DNA of 53,732 nucleotides from an uncultured Clostridium sp. (GTDB lineage Bacteria; Bacillota; Clostridia; Peptostreptococcales; Peptostreptococcaceae): positions 1 to 53,732 of the forward strand of contig CAMBXR010000011.1 of NCBI GenBank assembly GCA_945871955.1. The letters are read 5' to 3'. This document shows, piece by piece, positions 24,766 through 33,313 of the stretch. Numbering within the stretch: the first letter of the stretch is position 1; every line of letters begins with the position of its first letter. Below the pieces are notes generated by a model. That model made no database searches. It was not told the DNA's origin and saw only the letters and a list, made by a program, of their open reading frames with translations. Made by a program: the position numbers and the translations under genes.

Positions 24766-26118
24766 TCAACTCATTAGGTTCTTCTTAGAAGGAACTTTAC
24801 AGAACTTATTTTTAAAATAATCTAAATAAATACAATAACATAGATGACAAATAGGAGTTATATATAAAAATATGGCATAGGGTATAAATTTATAATTGCT
24901 AATATTTAAAACTGAAGTTGGAACTAAAGCTGCTATACACCAAGGAACTAGTGCACTTGTAACTATAGCAGAGTCGGAAAACTCCATGGCTATATCTTCA
25001 TTTTCATAATCTTTATAAGTATCTCTAAGTATTTCTAAAGTTAAAATAAAAGATATAGTCTGACTACATCCAATGGCAGAAACAATTAAGCCAAGAATTA
25101 AGGTTACTAAAAATAACTTAGTACGATTTAAATTTAGTTTTTGTAAAGATTTTTCGAGTCCAGAAAAAATATTTAGTCCACTAAAAAATCCAGTTAGACA
25201 GCATGAAATAACAATTATATAACAAGTTTTCAACATGGATATAATTCCACCACCCTTGATTATATCTGACAAAGATGAAGAGTTTTCATAACCAAAGATT
25301 ATATATTTAATTAAATCAAAAAAGTCAGTTTTTTGTACAGCAAAGCAAATTAATATGGAAACTACAATACTAATACTTATTGACTTAGTAATAGATACTT
25401 TTTTTAATGATAAAATAACTATTATAAGAGCTGGTATTAATAAAACAACATTTATATTAAAATATTTATACAAACTTAGACTTAAAGAATTATCAACAAA
25501 AGTTAAAGGATTTTTAAATGAGAAAAATGTATAAAAAATAATACTTATAATAGTTGGAATAACTCCATATATAAATACTTTTTTTACATAATGAAATAAT
25601 TCTACTTTTGTTAATTTACATAGAAGTAATAAGCTAGATGATAAGGGAGAACATCTATCTCCAAAATAAGAACCAGACATTATGGCACCTCCCACTAGAC
25701 TTAAATTAATATTAGATACTCCAGCAATAATAATAAGGGGAAGACCTATAGAACTTACAGTACCAAAGGAGGTTCCTATTAAAAATGATGTTAGAGCAGT
25801 TATTAGAAAACAAAATAGTATAAATAAATTAGGATTAATATATTTCAAAGAGTAATAAACTATAGCTGGAATTGTTCCACAACAAAGCCAAGTACTTATT
25901 AATACGGAAATTAGCAATAAGATATATATTATGGGCAAAGATTTTTTGGCTTCCAAAGTATATAGATTAAAGAGGTCTTTTAAGCTTTTATTTCGCTTAA
26001 TGCCAACTAAAGAAAATAAAAATAAAGATATTGTTAAACCATATCCTAGAAAAATATTATTAAAAACGCTATATACTAGCATTATAATTGTAAAAACAAT
26101 AATTAAAAAAACAATCAT
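24766..26118 (-). CDS. NhaC-family antiporter-like membrane protein
   Basis: This 450-residue protein is shorter and divergent compared with the two flanking NhaC proteins but keeps LIGTSFGTVSSIGLP and SGSYFGDRCSPLSSSLLL, which match their GTSFGT and FGDHCSPISDTT motifs. The start is ATG 26118 after AAAGGA. No lysine riboswitch was seen on its strand, so its control and perhaps its substrate differ. Relatives exchange Na+ for H+ or for an organic cation or acid. It is divergent from the second lysW and shares its 460-base upstream gap. Confidence 0.8.
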   Translation of the reverse strand: MIVFLIIVFTIIMLVYSVFNNIFLGYGLTISLFLFSLVGIKRNKSLKDLFNLYTLEAKKSLPIIYILLLISVLISTWLCCGTIPAIVYYSLKYINPNLFILFCFLITALTSFLIGTSFGTVSSIGLPLIIIAGVSNINLSLVGGAIMSGSYFGDRCSPLSSSLLLLCKLTKVELFHYVKKVFIYGVIPTIISIIFYTFFSFKNPLTFVDNSLSLSLYKYFNINVVLLIPALIIVILSLKKVSITKSISISIVVSILICFAVQKTDFFDLIKYIIFGYENSSSLSDIIKGGGIISMLKTCYIIVISCCLTGFFSGLNIFSGLEKSLQKLNLNRTKLFLVTLILGLIVSAIGCSQTISFILTLEILRDTYKDYENEDIAMEFSDSAIVTSALVPWCIAALVPTSVLNISNYKFIPYAIFLYITPICHLCYCIYLDYFKNKFCKVPSKKNLMS

Positions 26119-26244
26119 ATAAATATTCCTTTCATTTTTATTTTGTTGTAATTAAATTATAGATAAATAACATGGATATATGAATTAAAAATAAAAGAAA
26201 ATATTTATGAAATAAGATATATATGAAAAAGTAGTATGAAATTA

Positions 26245-26273
26245 TTGCTAAATAATGGAAGTTACTATATACT
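26245..26273 (+). promoter_or_regulatory. Promoter of the second lysine riboswitch
   Basis: TTGCTA, 17 bases, TATACT, immediately before the L-box leader. Confidence 0.6.
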
Positions 26274-26289
26274 CATATTAAAGTGAATA

Positions 26290-26517
26290 TTTAAGATAGA
26301 GGTGCGATTTTTATTAGTAACAATAAGGAGTTAAGCAGCATTGATTTATTGTGAAAGGAAATGTTGCCGAAGTATATAACTGAAGCTTTAAGGTTATATA
26401 TCTGGGGGTATGTAAAATATACATGCCACTGTCACTAAGGAATTAGTGGTGAGCTATCATTTGGATTTATAGTTTTTAAAATTATGACTTTGATGATGAC
26501 TCATCAAGGTCTTTTTT
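26290..26517 (+). ncRNA. Lysine riboswitch (L-box) controlling the second NhaC/LysW gene
   Basis: The same block order as the first copy: GATAGAGGTGCGA, GTGAAAGGAAATGTTGCCGAAG, CTGAAGCTTTAAGG, TCTGGGGG, CACTGTCACTAAGG, GTGAGCTATCATTTGG. The terminator GACTTTGATGA / TCATCAAGGTC with six or more T ends near 26517. The two leaders are clearly related yet diverged, which suggests an old duplication with conserved function. Confidence 0.92.
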
Positions 26518-26580
26518 AATGTAGTAATAAAAAGCATATATCTCTTATAATATTCACTAAAATATGGGGGAGGAATTAAA

Positions 26581-28329
26581 ATGAAAAAAATAAGATTAAG
26601 ATTAGTTTTAATGACAACCATGTTATTCATTATGACAACTGCCTTATCTTTTGCAGAGGAAGTTGACATTGCAGCTCAAAATGCAGCTAAATTTGGTATA
26701 TGGACTTTAATACCACCATTAGTTGCCATATCTCTTGCTTTTATAACTAAAAACGTTATAGTATCCTTAGTAATTGGAATTATGTCTGGAGGATTTATAC
26801 TGAATATATCAGGAAATAATCCATTTATGGCCTTATTTTATTCGTTCTTAGATTTAATTCAAAGAGCAGTTAACTCTCTAGCAGATCCATGGAATGCAGG
26901 TATAATTCTTCAAGTTCTTGCCATAGGAGGAGTTATAAATTTAGTTGGGAAAATGGGTGGAGCTAAAGCCATAGCAGAAGCCTTATCAAAAAGAGCAAAA
27001 AGTGCAAAAAGTGCTCAAATAATAACTTGGGTTGCAGGACTTTTAGTATTCTTTGATGATTATGCCAATTCTCTAATAATAGGTCCAATGATGAGACCAG
27101 TTACAGATAAAATGAAAATATCAAGAGAAAGATTAGCATTTATAATAGATGCTACAGCAGCACCAGTTGCCGGGATTGCAATAATATCTACTTGGATAGG
27201 ATTAGAAGTTGGACTTATAGGCTCAGCTTTTGATAGTATTGGTGTTGAGACTAATGCTTTCGGTGTATTTCTAAATACAATACCATTTAGATTTTATAAT
27301 ATATTAATTTTAGGATTTATAGTAATAACAGCTCTACTTCTTAAAGATTTTGGCCCAATGAGAAAGGCAGAACTAGAATGTAGAAGAGGTGGACTAAATC
27401 TTGCTTCAAATGAAGATATTAATAAAGAATTAAGTAAGCATGATGAATTAGAACCATTACCTGGTGTAAAATTAAGCGTATGGAATGCAATAATACCAAT
27501 AGGAGCATTAATACTAGGTGCATTATTCGCATTTTACTATAGTGGATATACAGCAATAATGGGTGGTGAAGATAGTGCCGTAATTCAGCTTATGCAAAAT
27601 TCACCAGCATCATTTGATGCAATAAAAGAAGCATTCTCAAATGCAGATGCATCAGTTGCTCTTTTCCAATCAGCTTTCTTTGCAGGATTAGTTGCTATAA
27701 TAATGGGTGTAGCTAAAAAAATATTTACATTGTCACAAGCTCTAGATATATGGGTAGATGGTATGAAAACATTAATAATAACTGGAGTAATATTAATATG
27801 TGCTTGGTCATTATCTTCAGTAATAAAAGAACTTGGTACTGCTAAATACTTAATTCAATTATTATCAGGCTCACTACCACCATTTATACTTCCAAGTTTA
27901 ATATTTGTTCTTGGTGCAATAATATCATTTGCAACAGGTACTTCTTACGGAACAATGGGTATACTTATGCCACTTGCTATACCTCTTGCACACTCAATAA
28001 ATCCAGAAATGTCTTATATAATAGTTGCTACATCAGCAGTTTTAACAGGTGCCATATTTGGAGATCACTGTTCACCAATATCAGATACAACAATACTTTC
28101 ATCAATGGGTGCTGGGTGCAATCATATAGATCATGTCAGAACACAAATGCCTTATGCTATATTTGTAGCTGTAATAACTATAGTATTTGGATATATACCA
28201 GCTGGATTTGGATTGCCAGTGTATATAGTATTGCCAATAGCTTTTGTAGCCATGTTTATAGGAATACAAATATTTGGTAAGAGTGTAGAATTAGAAGATA
28301 TGGATGGAGATGGAATATTAGAAAGTTAA
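26581..28329 (+). CDS. lysW: NhaC-family transporter, second LysW paralogue
   Basis: At 582 residues this protein aligns end to end with the first LysW (shared DDYANSLIIGPMMRPVTD, ATAAPVAG and FGDHCSPISDTT blocks). Differences cluster in the N-terminal signal-like region, the hydrophilic loop near residues 265-300 (KAELECRRGG against EAELRARRGE), and the C terminus. ATG 26581 follows GGGGGAGG. Its own L-box implies the same lysine response; the two copies may differ in affinity or counter-ion. Function is inferred from family plus riboswitch. Confidence 0.85.
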   Translation: MKKIRLRLVLMTTMLFIMTTALSFAEEVDIAAQNAAKFGIWTLIPPLVAISLAFITKNVIVSLVIGIMSGGFILNISGNNPFMALFYSFLDLIQRAVNSLADPWNAGIILQVLAIGGVINLVGKMGGAKAIAEALSKRAKSAKSAQIITWVAGLLVFFDDYANSLIIGPMMRPVTDKMKISRERLAFIIDATAAPVAGIAIISTWIGLEVGLIGSAFDSIGVETNAFGVFLNTIPFRFYNILILGFIVITALLLKDFGPMRKAELECRRGGLNLASNEDINKELSKHDELEPLPGVKLSVWNAIIPIGALILGALFAFYYSGYTAIMGGEDSAVIQLMQNSPASFDAIKEAFSNADASVALFQSAFFAGLVAIIMGVAKKIFTLSQALDIWVDGMKTLIITGVILICAWSLSSVIKELGTAKYLIQLLSGSLPPFILPSLIFVLGAIISFATGTSYGTMGILMPLAIPLAHSINPEMSYIIVATSAVLTGAIFGDHCSPISDTTILSSMGAGCNHIDHVRTQMPYAIFVAVITIVFGYIPAGFGLPVYIVLPIAFVAMFIGIQIFGKSVELEDMDGDGILES

Positions 28330-28344
28330 TAATGAAATTGTGAT

Positions 28345-28381
28345 AAAAGACTTAAATGTATATGCATTTAAGTCTTTTTTT
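28345..28381 (+). terminator. Terminator of the second lysW
   Basis: AAAAGACTTAAATG / CATTTAAGTCTTTT with T run. Confidence 0.82.
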
Positions 28382-28416
28382 ATGCAAATAATAAAATTGA
28401 CAAAGGAGGAATAAAT

Positions 28417-29607
28417 ATGGCTTATATAAATTTTAAAGAAGAAAATTATAAACTAAAGATTCAATTGGAAAAGAGAAAGAAAAATAATGAAAAAAATTAT
28501 AATTATATCATTAAACATAAAAATGAAATGACAGATTATAGTCCAGAGAATAGATATAGTTATGAAAAAATTGAAGGAGAGTTTATAGGGAAAAAAGGAA
28601 CTTTAGATGAGATAGATTTTCACAATATAGAAAATAAAGATATACTGTGTGCTAGTTTTAAGTATTGTACTTTTGCTAATGTTAAATTTATTAATTGCAG
28701 AATAATAGGGTGTAAATTTTACGATTGTAAATTTACCCATGGTGGTGTCATATTTGAAAACTGTATATTTATTATGGATGACTCCATACAGTCACCTTCA
28801 TTGAACAATGAAACAAACTATTCCTGTGAGTTTTATAATTGTGAATTTTATAGTAAGTTTAAAAATTCTGATTTATCATATGCAATATTTGAAAATTGCT
28901 TAATTAGAAATACATTCTTTGAAATATGTATGATGAAAAGTACCATATTTAATACTTGTGAACTTAATAAAATAAAAATAGGAGATTGTGATTTAAGTGG
29001 ATTTAAAACACATAAATGTTATATTAAGGATTTTGAATTTGATGATAAGTTTAGAACGAAGGTAGATGAAAAAACTTTCTTTGATAAGCTTATAATGAGA
29101 AAAAAAGATAGAGATGAGTATGAAGGTACATATATGATTTATGAAACAATAGCTGATAAGTTTAAAGAAAATACTTTAGATAATAACTTTGGTGAATATT
29201 ATTTTTTATGTAAAAAAACGGAGCATAAAACTTTAGATCCTTTGCCTAAAATTTCATCTTTTATATATAGAGTATCTTGTGGTTATGGAGAGAGACCTTT
29301 TAATGCTTTATTTCTAGGCATATTTTTAATAATGATATTTGCACTTATATATCTATTTGTAGGAGTAGATATTGATGATAAATATGTAATATATAATTTA
29401 AGTACTTTGAGAAACTTTAATTTTATTAAATTTATAGAAGATTATAATGAATCATTAGCATTAAGTTCAGGAATATTTTTAGGTGTTGGTGGATATAGTT
29501 GTGAACCAGTTCAAATATCTCTTGTAATATCTAATATAGAAATGATATTAGGAGTTATTACTGTTGGAATCGGTACAGGTGCATTTGTTAGAAAAATTAT
29601 AAGATAA
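28417..29607 (+). CDS. Pentapeptide-repeat protein fused to a 2-TM channel-like module
   Basis: Residues about 60-210 carry degenerate pentapeptide repeats with a cysteine-rich variant of the A(D/N)LxX unit (ASFKYCTFANVKFINCRI, FENCLIRNTFFEICMM), expected to form a right-handed beta helix. A linker leads to two membrane segments (about 295-318 and 370-390) enclosing a re-entrant-looking stretch, SSGIFLGVGGYSCEP. This TM-pore-TM order resembles two-TM potassium channels, but the TVGYG filter is replaced by LGVGGYS. The strong AAAGGAGG site precedes ATG 28417. It may be a non-canonical channel or a membrane sensor; the function is unknown. Confidence 0.7.
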   Translation: MAYINFKEENYKLKIQLEKRKKNNEKNYNYIIKHKNEMTDYSPENRYSYEKIEGEFIGKKGTLDEIDFHNIENKDILCASFKYCTFANVKFINCRIIGCKFYDCKFTHGGVIFENCIFIMDDSIQSPSLNNETNYSCEFYNCEFYSKFKNSDLSYAIFENCLIRNTFFEICMMKSTIFNTCELNKIKIGDCDLSGFKTHKCYIKDFEFDDKFRTKVDEKTFFDKLIMRKKDRDEYEGTYMIYETIADKFKENTLDNNFGEYYFLCKKTEHKTLDPLPKISSFIYRVSCGYGERPFNALFLGIFLIMIFALIYLFVGVDIDDKYVIYNLSTLRNFNFIKFIEDYNESLALSSGIFLGVGGYSCEPVQISLVISNIEMILGVITVGIGTGAFVRKIIR

Positions 29608-29746
29608 TATCTTTGAAAAAGAGGAAAATTGGAACTTTATATAGTATTTATAATAGATGTTTAAGATTTTGTAATATTAAATAAAATATATTAATAATAT
29701 TATGAAAAAATTTTAAAGTAGCATTATTTAAATAAGGGGTGATATT

Positions 29747-30862
29747 TTGAAGAGTGCAGAACTATTAAAAGAAAAAGAAAGTAATTTATTAAAAGAAAAT
29801 GCAACTAATGTACAAGATTTAAAGCCATACTTAAATTTAACTAAAGATGAGGAAGTAAAAATGGGTGAAATACTTGAAAGATACCCAATGTCTATTACTC
29901 CATATTATTTATCTTTGATTGATTTTAATGATCCAGATGATCCAATAAAGAAAATGTGTATACCTTCAATAGAAGAAACAGATCTTAGTGGAAGTTTTGA
30001 TACAAGTGGAGAAATGGATAATACAGTTATTACTGGGGTACAACATAAGTATAAGCAAACAGTAATTGTATTATCCACTAATAATTGTGCCATGTATTGT
30101 AGACACTGTTTTAGAAAGCGCCTTGTTGGTTTATCTGATGAAGAAATTGCCACACATTTTGATGAAATAATAGAGTATATAAAAAAACATAAAGAAATAA
30201 GCAATGTATTAATATCTGGTGGAGATGCTCTTTTAAATAGTAATGCAAAAATAGAAAAATATTTGAAAGAATTATGTGAAATAGAACATTTAGATTTTAT
30301 AAGGTTTGGTACAAGAGTTCCAGTAGTTTATCCACAAAGAATAACAAGAGATAATAGTTTAAAAGAAATATTAAAAAAATACGGTGAAAAGAAACAAATA
30401 TATATAGTAACTCAATTTAATCACCCAAGGGAAATAACTAAGAAATCTACTGAGGCAATAAAATATTTAAGAGAAGCTAATGTAGTTATAAAAAACCAAA
30501 CAGTTTTATTAAAGGGAGTTAATGATAATAGTGAAACTTTAGGAGAGCTATTAAAAAAAATAACTTCCATAGGAATAGTACCTTACTATGTATTTCAGTG
30601 TAGACCAGTTACAGGTGTAAAAAATCAATTTCAGGTACCATTAAAAAGAGGTATTGATATAGTAGAAGGAGCTAAAAATTTACAAAATGGTCAGGGAAAA
30701 TGTTTTAAATATTGTATGTCTACAACTAGAGGAAAAATTGAAATAATAGGTAAGACAGATGATAATAAAGTAATATTTAAATATCATCAAGCGAAATATA
30801 AAGAGGACATGGGAAAAATTTTTATAAAAGAAATTGATGATAATCAAGCTTGGATATTTTAA
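29747..30862 (+). CDS. KamA-family radical SAM protein, not a typical lysine aminomutase
   Basis: The 371-residue product has the radical SAM cluster motif CxxxCxxC (CAMYCRHC, with FRKR after it), the LISGGDALL block and KamA-family core strands. TTG 29747 follows AGGGG. In lysine 2,3-aminomutase two Asp residues hold the substrate amine, in QCDLSRG and VVDAPGGGGK; here those segments read QCRPVTG and CMSTTRGKI, so both acidic positions are lost, although a Lys that could hold PLP remains. I therefore do not call it kamA. Position after two lysine-regulated transporters is suggestive but the gene has no L-box of its own. Confidence 0.75.
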   Translation: MKSAELLKEKESNLLKENATNVQDLKPYLNLTKDEEVKMGEILERYPMSITPYYLSLIDFNDPDDPIKKMCIPSIEETDLSGSFDTSGEMDNTVITGVQHKYKQTVIVLSTNNCAMYCRHCFRKRLVGLSDEEIATHFDEIIEYIKKHKEISNVLISGGDALLNSNAKIEKYLKELCEIEHLDFIRFGTRVPVVYPQRITRDNSLKEILKKYGEKKQIYIVTQFNHPREITKKSTEAIKYLREANVVIKNQTVLLKGVNDNSETLGELLKKITSIGIVPYYVFQCRPVTGVKNQFQVPLKRGIDIVEGAKNLQNGQGKCFKYCMSTTRGKIEIIGKTDDNKVIFKYHQAKYKEDMGKIFIKEIDDNQAWIF

Positions 30863-30880
30863 AAATATTTTTAGAAAATG

Positions 30881-30909
30881 TTGACAATATAATAAAATTG
30901 AAATACACT
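30881..30909 (+). promoter_or_regulatory. Promoter of the AOR operon
   Basis: Consensus TTGACA, 17 bases, TACACT, ending 25 bases before the riboswitch. Confidence 0.65.
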
Positions 30910-30929
30910 TAAGTTAGAAATTGAATAAA

Positions 30930-31127
30930 TAATTCTCCGATTTTACAGACCTAAGGCTTGCTATGGTTGGTAAAACAGTAGGGTATAATTAGAAATTTTT
31001 ATGCCTCCCAGTGGAAAGGAGATGGTAGTAATAATAATACTGTCTGTTTTCCATACAGAATTAATTTATGATGTGAATAACCATCATCTAAGAAAGTATT
31101 ATATTACTTCTAGATGATGGTTTTTTA
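30930..31127 (+). ncRNA. Moco/Tuco-type riboswitch with terminator
   Basis: The leader has CTCC (30935-30938) pairing with GGAG (31018-31021), an internal ACCTAAGGC block, and the GCCTCCCAGTGGAAAGGAG 3' end, which match my recollection of the moco RNA motif that responds to molybdenum or tungsten cofactor. A terminator, AACCATCATCTA / TAGATGATGGTT plus T run, lies at 31079-31126. GATGGT next to the P1 3' arm can pair with ACCATC of the terminator, giving a plausible antiterminator. The next gene is a tungsten-type AOR, which fits. Confidence 0.75.
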
Positions 31128-31153
31128 ATTTTTAATAAGGGGGAAAATTTTAT

Positions 31154-32989
31154 ATGAATGGATATGTTGGAAAGGTATTAAGAATAAATCTTACTACTAA
31201 AGAAGTAAAGAAAGAAGATTTAAACTTAGAATTAGCTCAAAAATATATTGGTGCAAGGGGATTAGGAGTTAAAACTTATATAGATGAAGTAGATCCTCAA
31301 ATAGATCCACTAAGTGAAGAGAATAAATTAATTATAGCTACAGGACCATTAACTGGAGCACCAATGCCTACATCAGGTAGATATATGGTAATAACAAAAT
31401 CTCCTTTAACAGGAACTATAGCAATATCTAACTCTGGAGGTAAATGGGGAGTTAAATTTAAATCAGCAGGATATGATATGGTTATAATGGAAGGTAGAGC
31501 AGATAAGCCAGTTTATTTATATATAGATGATGAAACTGTAGAAATAAAAGATGCTTCAAAATACTGGGGAATGGTATCTTCTGAAGTAACTAATGCTTTA
31601 ACTGAAGTTCATCCTGGTACTAATGTAATGTGTATAGGACCTGCAGGAGAAAAATTATCACCTATGGCAGCAATAATGAATGATGTAGATAGAGCCGCTG
31701 GTAGAGGTGGAGTTGGAGCAGTTATGGGTTCTAAAAACCTAAAAGCTGTAGTAGTTAAAGGAACTAAAAAAGTAGAAGTAGCTGATAGTGAATTAGCTAA
31801 GAAAGTAAATTCTGAAAAAGTTAATATATTAAGAAATGACCCAGTTGCAGGAAATGGACTTCCTACTTATGGTACAGCAATACTTGTTAATATAATAAAT
31901 GAAAATGGAATACACCCAGTTAGAAACTTCCAAGAATCATATACAGAAAAAGCAGACTTAATAAGTGGAGAAGCTATGACAGAAAATTGCCTAGTTAGAA
32001 AAAATCCATGTCATAGATGTCCTATAGCTTGTGGAAGATGGGTAAGATTAAAAGATGGAAGTGAAGTAGGAGGACCAGAGTATGAAACTCTATGGTCATT
32101 TGGTTCAGACTGTGATGTATATGATTTAGATGCAGTAAATGAAGCTAATATGTTATGTAATGAGTATGGATTAGATACAATTTCAGCTGGTGCAACTATT
32201 GCGGCTGCAATGGAATTATATCAAAGAGGATATATTAAAGATGAAGAAATAGCTGCTGATGGTCTATCTTTAAAATGGGGAGATGCTGATGCAGTAGTTG
32301 GATGGACTAAGAAAATGGGACTTAGAGAAGGATTTGGAGATAAATTAGCAGAGGGTTCATATAGATTATGTGAAAGCTATAACGCAACTCAATATGCAAT
32401 GACAGTTAAAAAACAAGAATTACCAGCTTATGACCCAAGAGGAGTTAAAGGTCATGGTATTACTTACGCAGTAAATAATAGAGGTGGTTGCCATATTAAA
32501 GGATATATGATAAATCCAGAAATACTAGGTGTTCCAGAAAAATTAGATAGATTATCACTAGAAGGAAAACCAGCTTATGCTAAAGTATTCCATGATTTAA
32601 CTGCAGTAATTGACTCTATGGGTCTTTGCATATTCACTACATTTGGATTAGGATTAAATGATTATACAGAAATGTATAATGCAGTTTGTGGTGATATTTA
32701 TACTCCAGAAACTTTATTAGAAGCTGGAGATAGAATATGGACATTAGAAAAAATATTTAACTTAAAAGCTGGAATAGATAAATCTGATGATACATTACCA
32801 GAGAGATTATTAAAAGATCCTATAGTTGCAGGACCAACTAAAGGAGAAGTACATGAATTAGATGTCTTATTACCAGAGTATTATAGTGTTAGAGGTTGGG
32901 ATGAAAATGGTATACCAACTGAAGAAACACTTAAGAAATTAGGATTAGATGAATACATTGGTAATATTGAAGCTAAATCAACTTGTTAG
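31154..32989 (+). CDS. aor: Tungsten-containing aldehyde:ferredoxin oxidoreductase
   Basis: A 611-residue AOR of normal length. The N-terminal domain has SGRYMVITKSPLTG and NSGGKWG, the pterin-binding region has GRGGVGAVMGSKNLKA, and a later pterin loop reads KGHGITYAVNNRGG. The [4Fe-4S] ligands are Cys286, Cys289, Cys293 (CHRCPIAC) and Cys492 (MGLC), matching the spacing in the Pyrococcus enzyme. It interconverts aldehydes and carboxylic acids with ferredoxin. It is the first gene after the cofactor riboswitch and is followed by MoaD-like and E1-like genes. Substrate range is not readable. Confidence 0.95.
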   Translation: MNGYVGKVLRINLTTKEVKKEDLNLELAQKYIGARGLGVKTYIDEVDPQIDPLSEENKLIIATGPLTGAPMPTSGRYMVITKSPLTGTIAISNSGGKWGVKFKSAGYDMVIMEGRADKPVYLYIDDETVEIKDASKYWGMVSSEVTNALTEVHPGTNVMCIGPAGEKLSPMAAIMNDVDRAAGRGGVGAVMGSKNLKAVVVKGTKKVEVADSELAKKVNSEKVNILRNDPVAGNGLPTYGTAILVNIINENGIHPVRNFQESYTEKADLISGEAMTENCLVRKNPCHRCPIACGRWVRLKDGSEVGGPEYETLWSFGSDCDVYDLDAVNEANMLCNEYGLDTISAGATIAAAMELYQRGYIKDEEIAADGLSLKWGDADAVVGWTKKMGLREGFGDKLAEGSYRLCESYNATQYAMTVKKQELPAYDPRGVKGHGITYAVNNRGGCHIKGYMINPEILGVPEKLDRLSLEGKPAYAKVFHDLTAVIDSMGLCIFTTFGLGLNDYTEMYNAVCGDIYTPETLLEAGDRIWTLEKIFNLKAGIDKSDDTLPERLLKDPIVAGPTKGEVHELDVLLPEYYSVRGWDENGIPTEETLKKLGLDEYIGNIEAKSTC

Positions 32990-33030
32990 CTATTAATATT
33001 ATAAAAGGACATACTTGGACTATAATTTAA

Positions 33031-33063
33031 AGTAATACCCTCTAAAAATTAGAGGGTATTACT
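33031..33063 (+). other. Perfect 14-bp hairpin between AOR and the MoaD-like gene
   Basis: AGTAATACCCTCTA / TAGAGGGTATTACT with a five-base loop and no U tract. It may stabilise or process the aor message, or weakly attenuate transcription, giving different levels of AOR and cofactor genes. Confidence 0.6.
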
Positions 33064-33085
33064 GTTAAATGGGGGAGGTGATTTA

Positions 33086-33310
33086 ATGGAAATTGAAGTA
33101 AGATTATTTGCTACTTTTAGACAAGGAAGAGAAAAGATACAAAAAATTAAAATAAGAGAAAATACAACAATATTAGATATTTTAAATATAATTGATATAA
33201 AAGAAGAAGAAGTAGCTATCATGCTTTTAAATGGAAGAGATGCTACAAGTGATAGAATAGTACAAGATGGTGATGTAGTTTCATTATTTCCACCTGTTGG
33301 AGGAGGGTAA
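33086..33310 (+). CDS. MoaD/ThiS-like sulfur-carrier protein
   Basis: A 74-residue beta-grasp protein starting EIEVRLFATFR and ending in PPVGGG, the diglycine tail that is adenylated and thiocarboxylated in MoaD and ThiS. LFPPVGGG closely resembles MoaD. In this operon it most likely provides sulfur for the dithiolene of tungsto/molybdopterin, though the partner MoaE is not in the window. ATG 33086 follows GGGGGAGG, and its activating enzyme gene starts three bases after the stop. Confidence 0.88.
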   Translation: MEIEVRLFATFRQGREKIQKIKIRENTTILDILNIIDIKEEEVAIMLLNGRDATSDRIVQDGDVVSLFPPVGGG

Positions 33311-33313
33311 GAT

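Noticed and set aside
26119-26240. Lysine riboswitch on the minus strand for the middle NhaC gene
   Set aside because: No L-box blocks occur in the reverse direction; only the plus-strand leader does.
29747-30862. Calling this gene lysine 2,3-aminomutase (kamA)
   Set aside because: The expected lysine-binding Asp positions are not present, so only the family name is justified.
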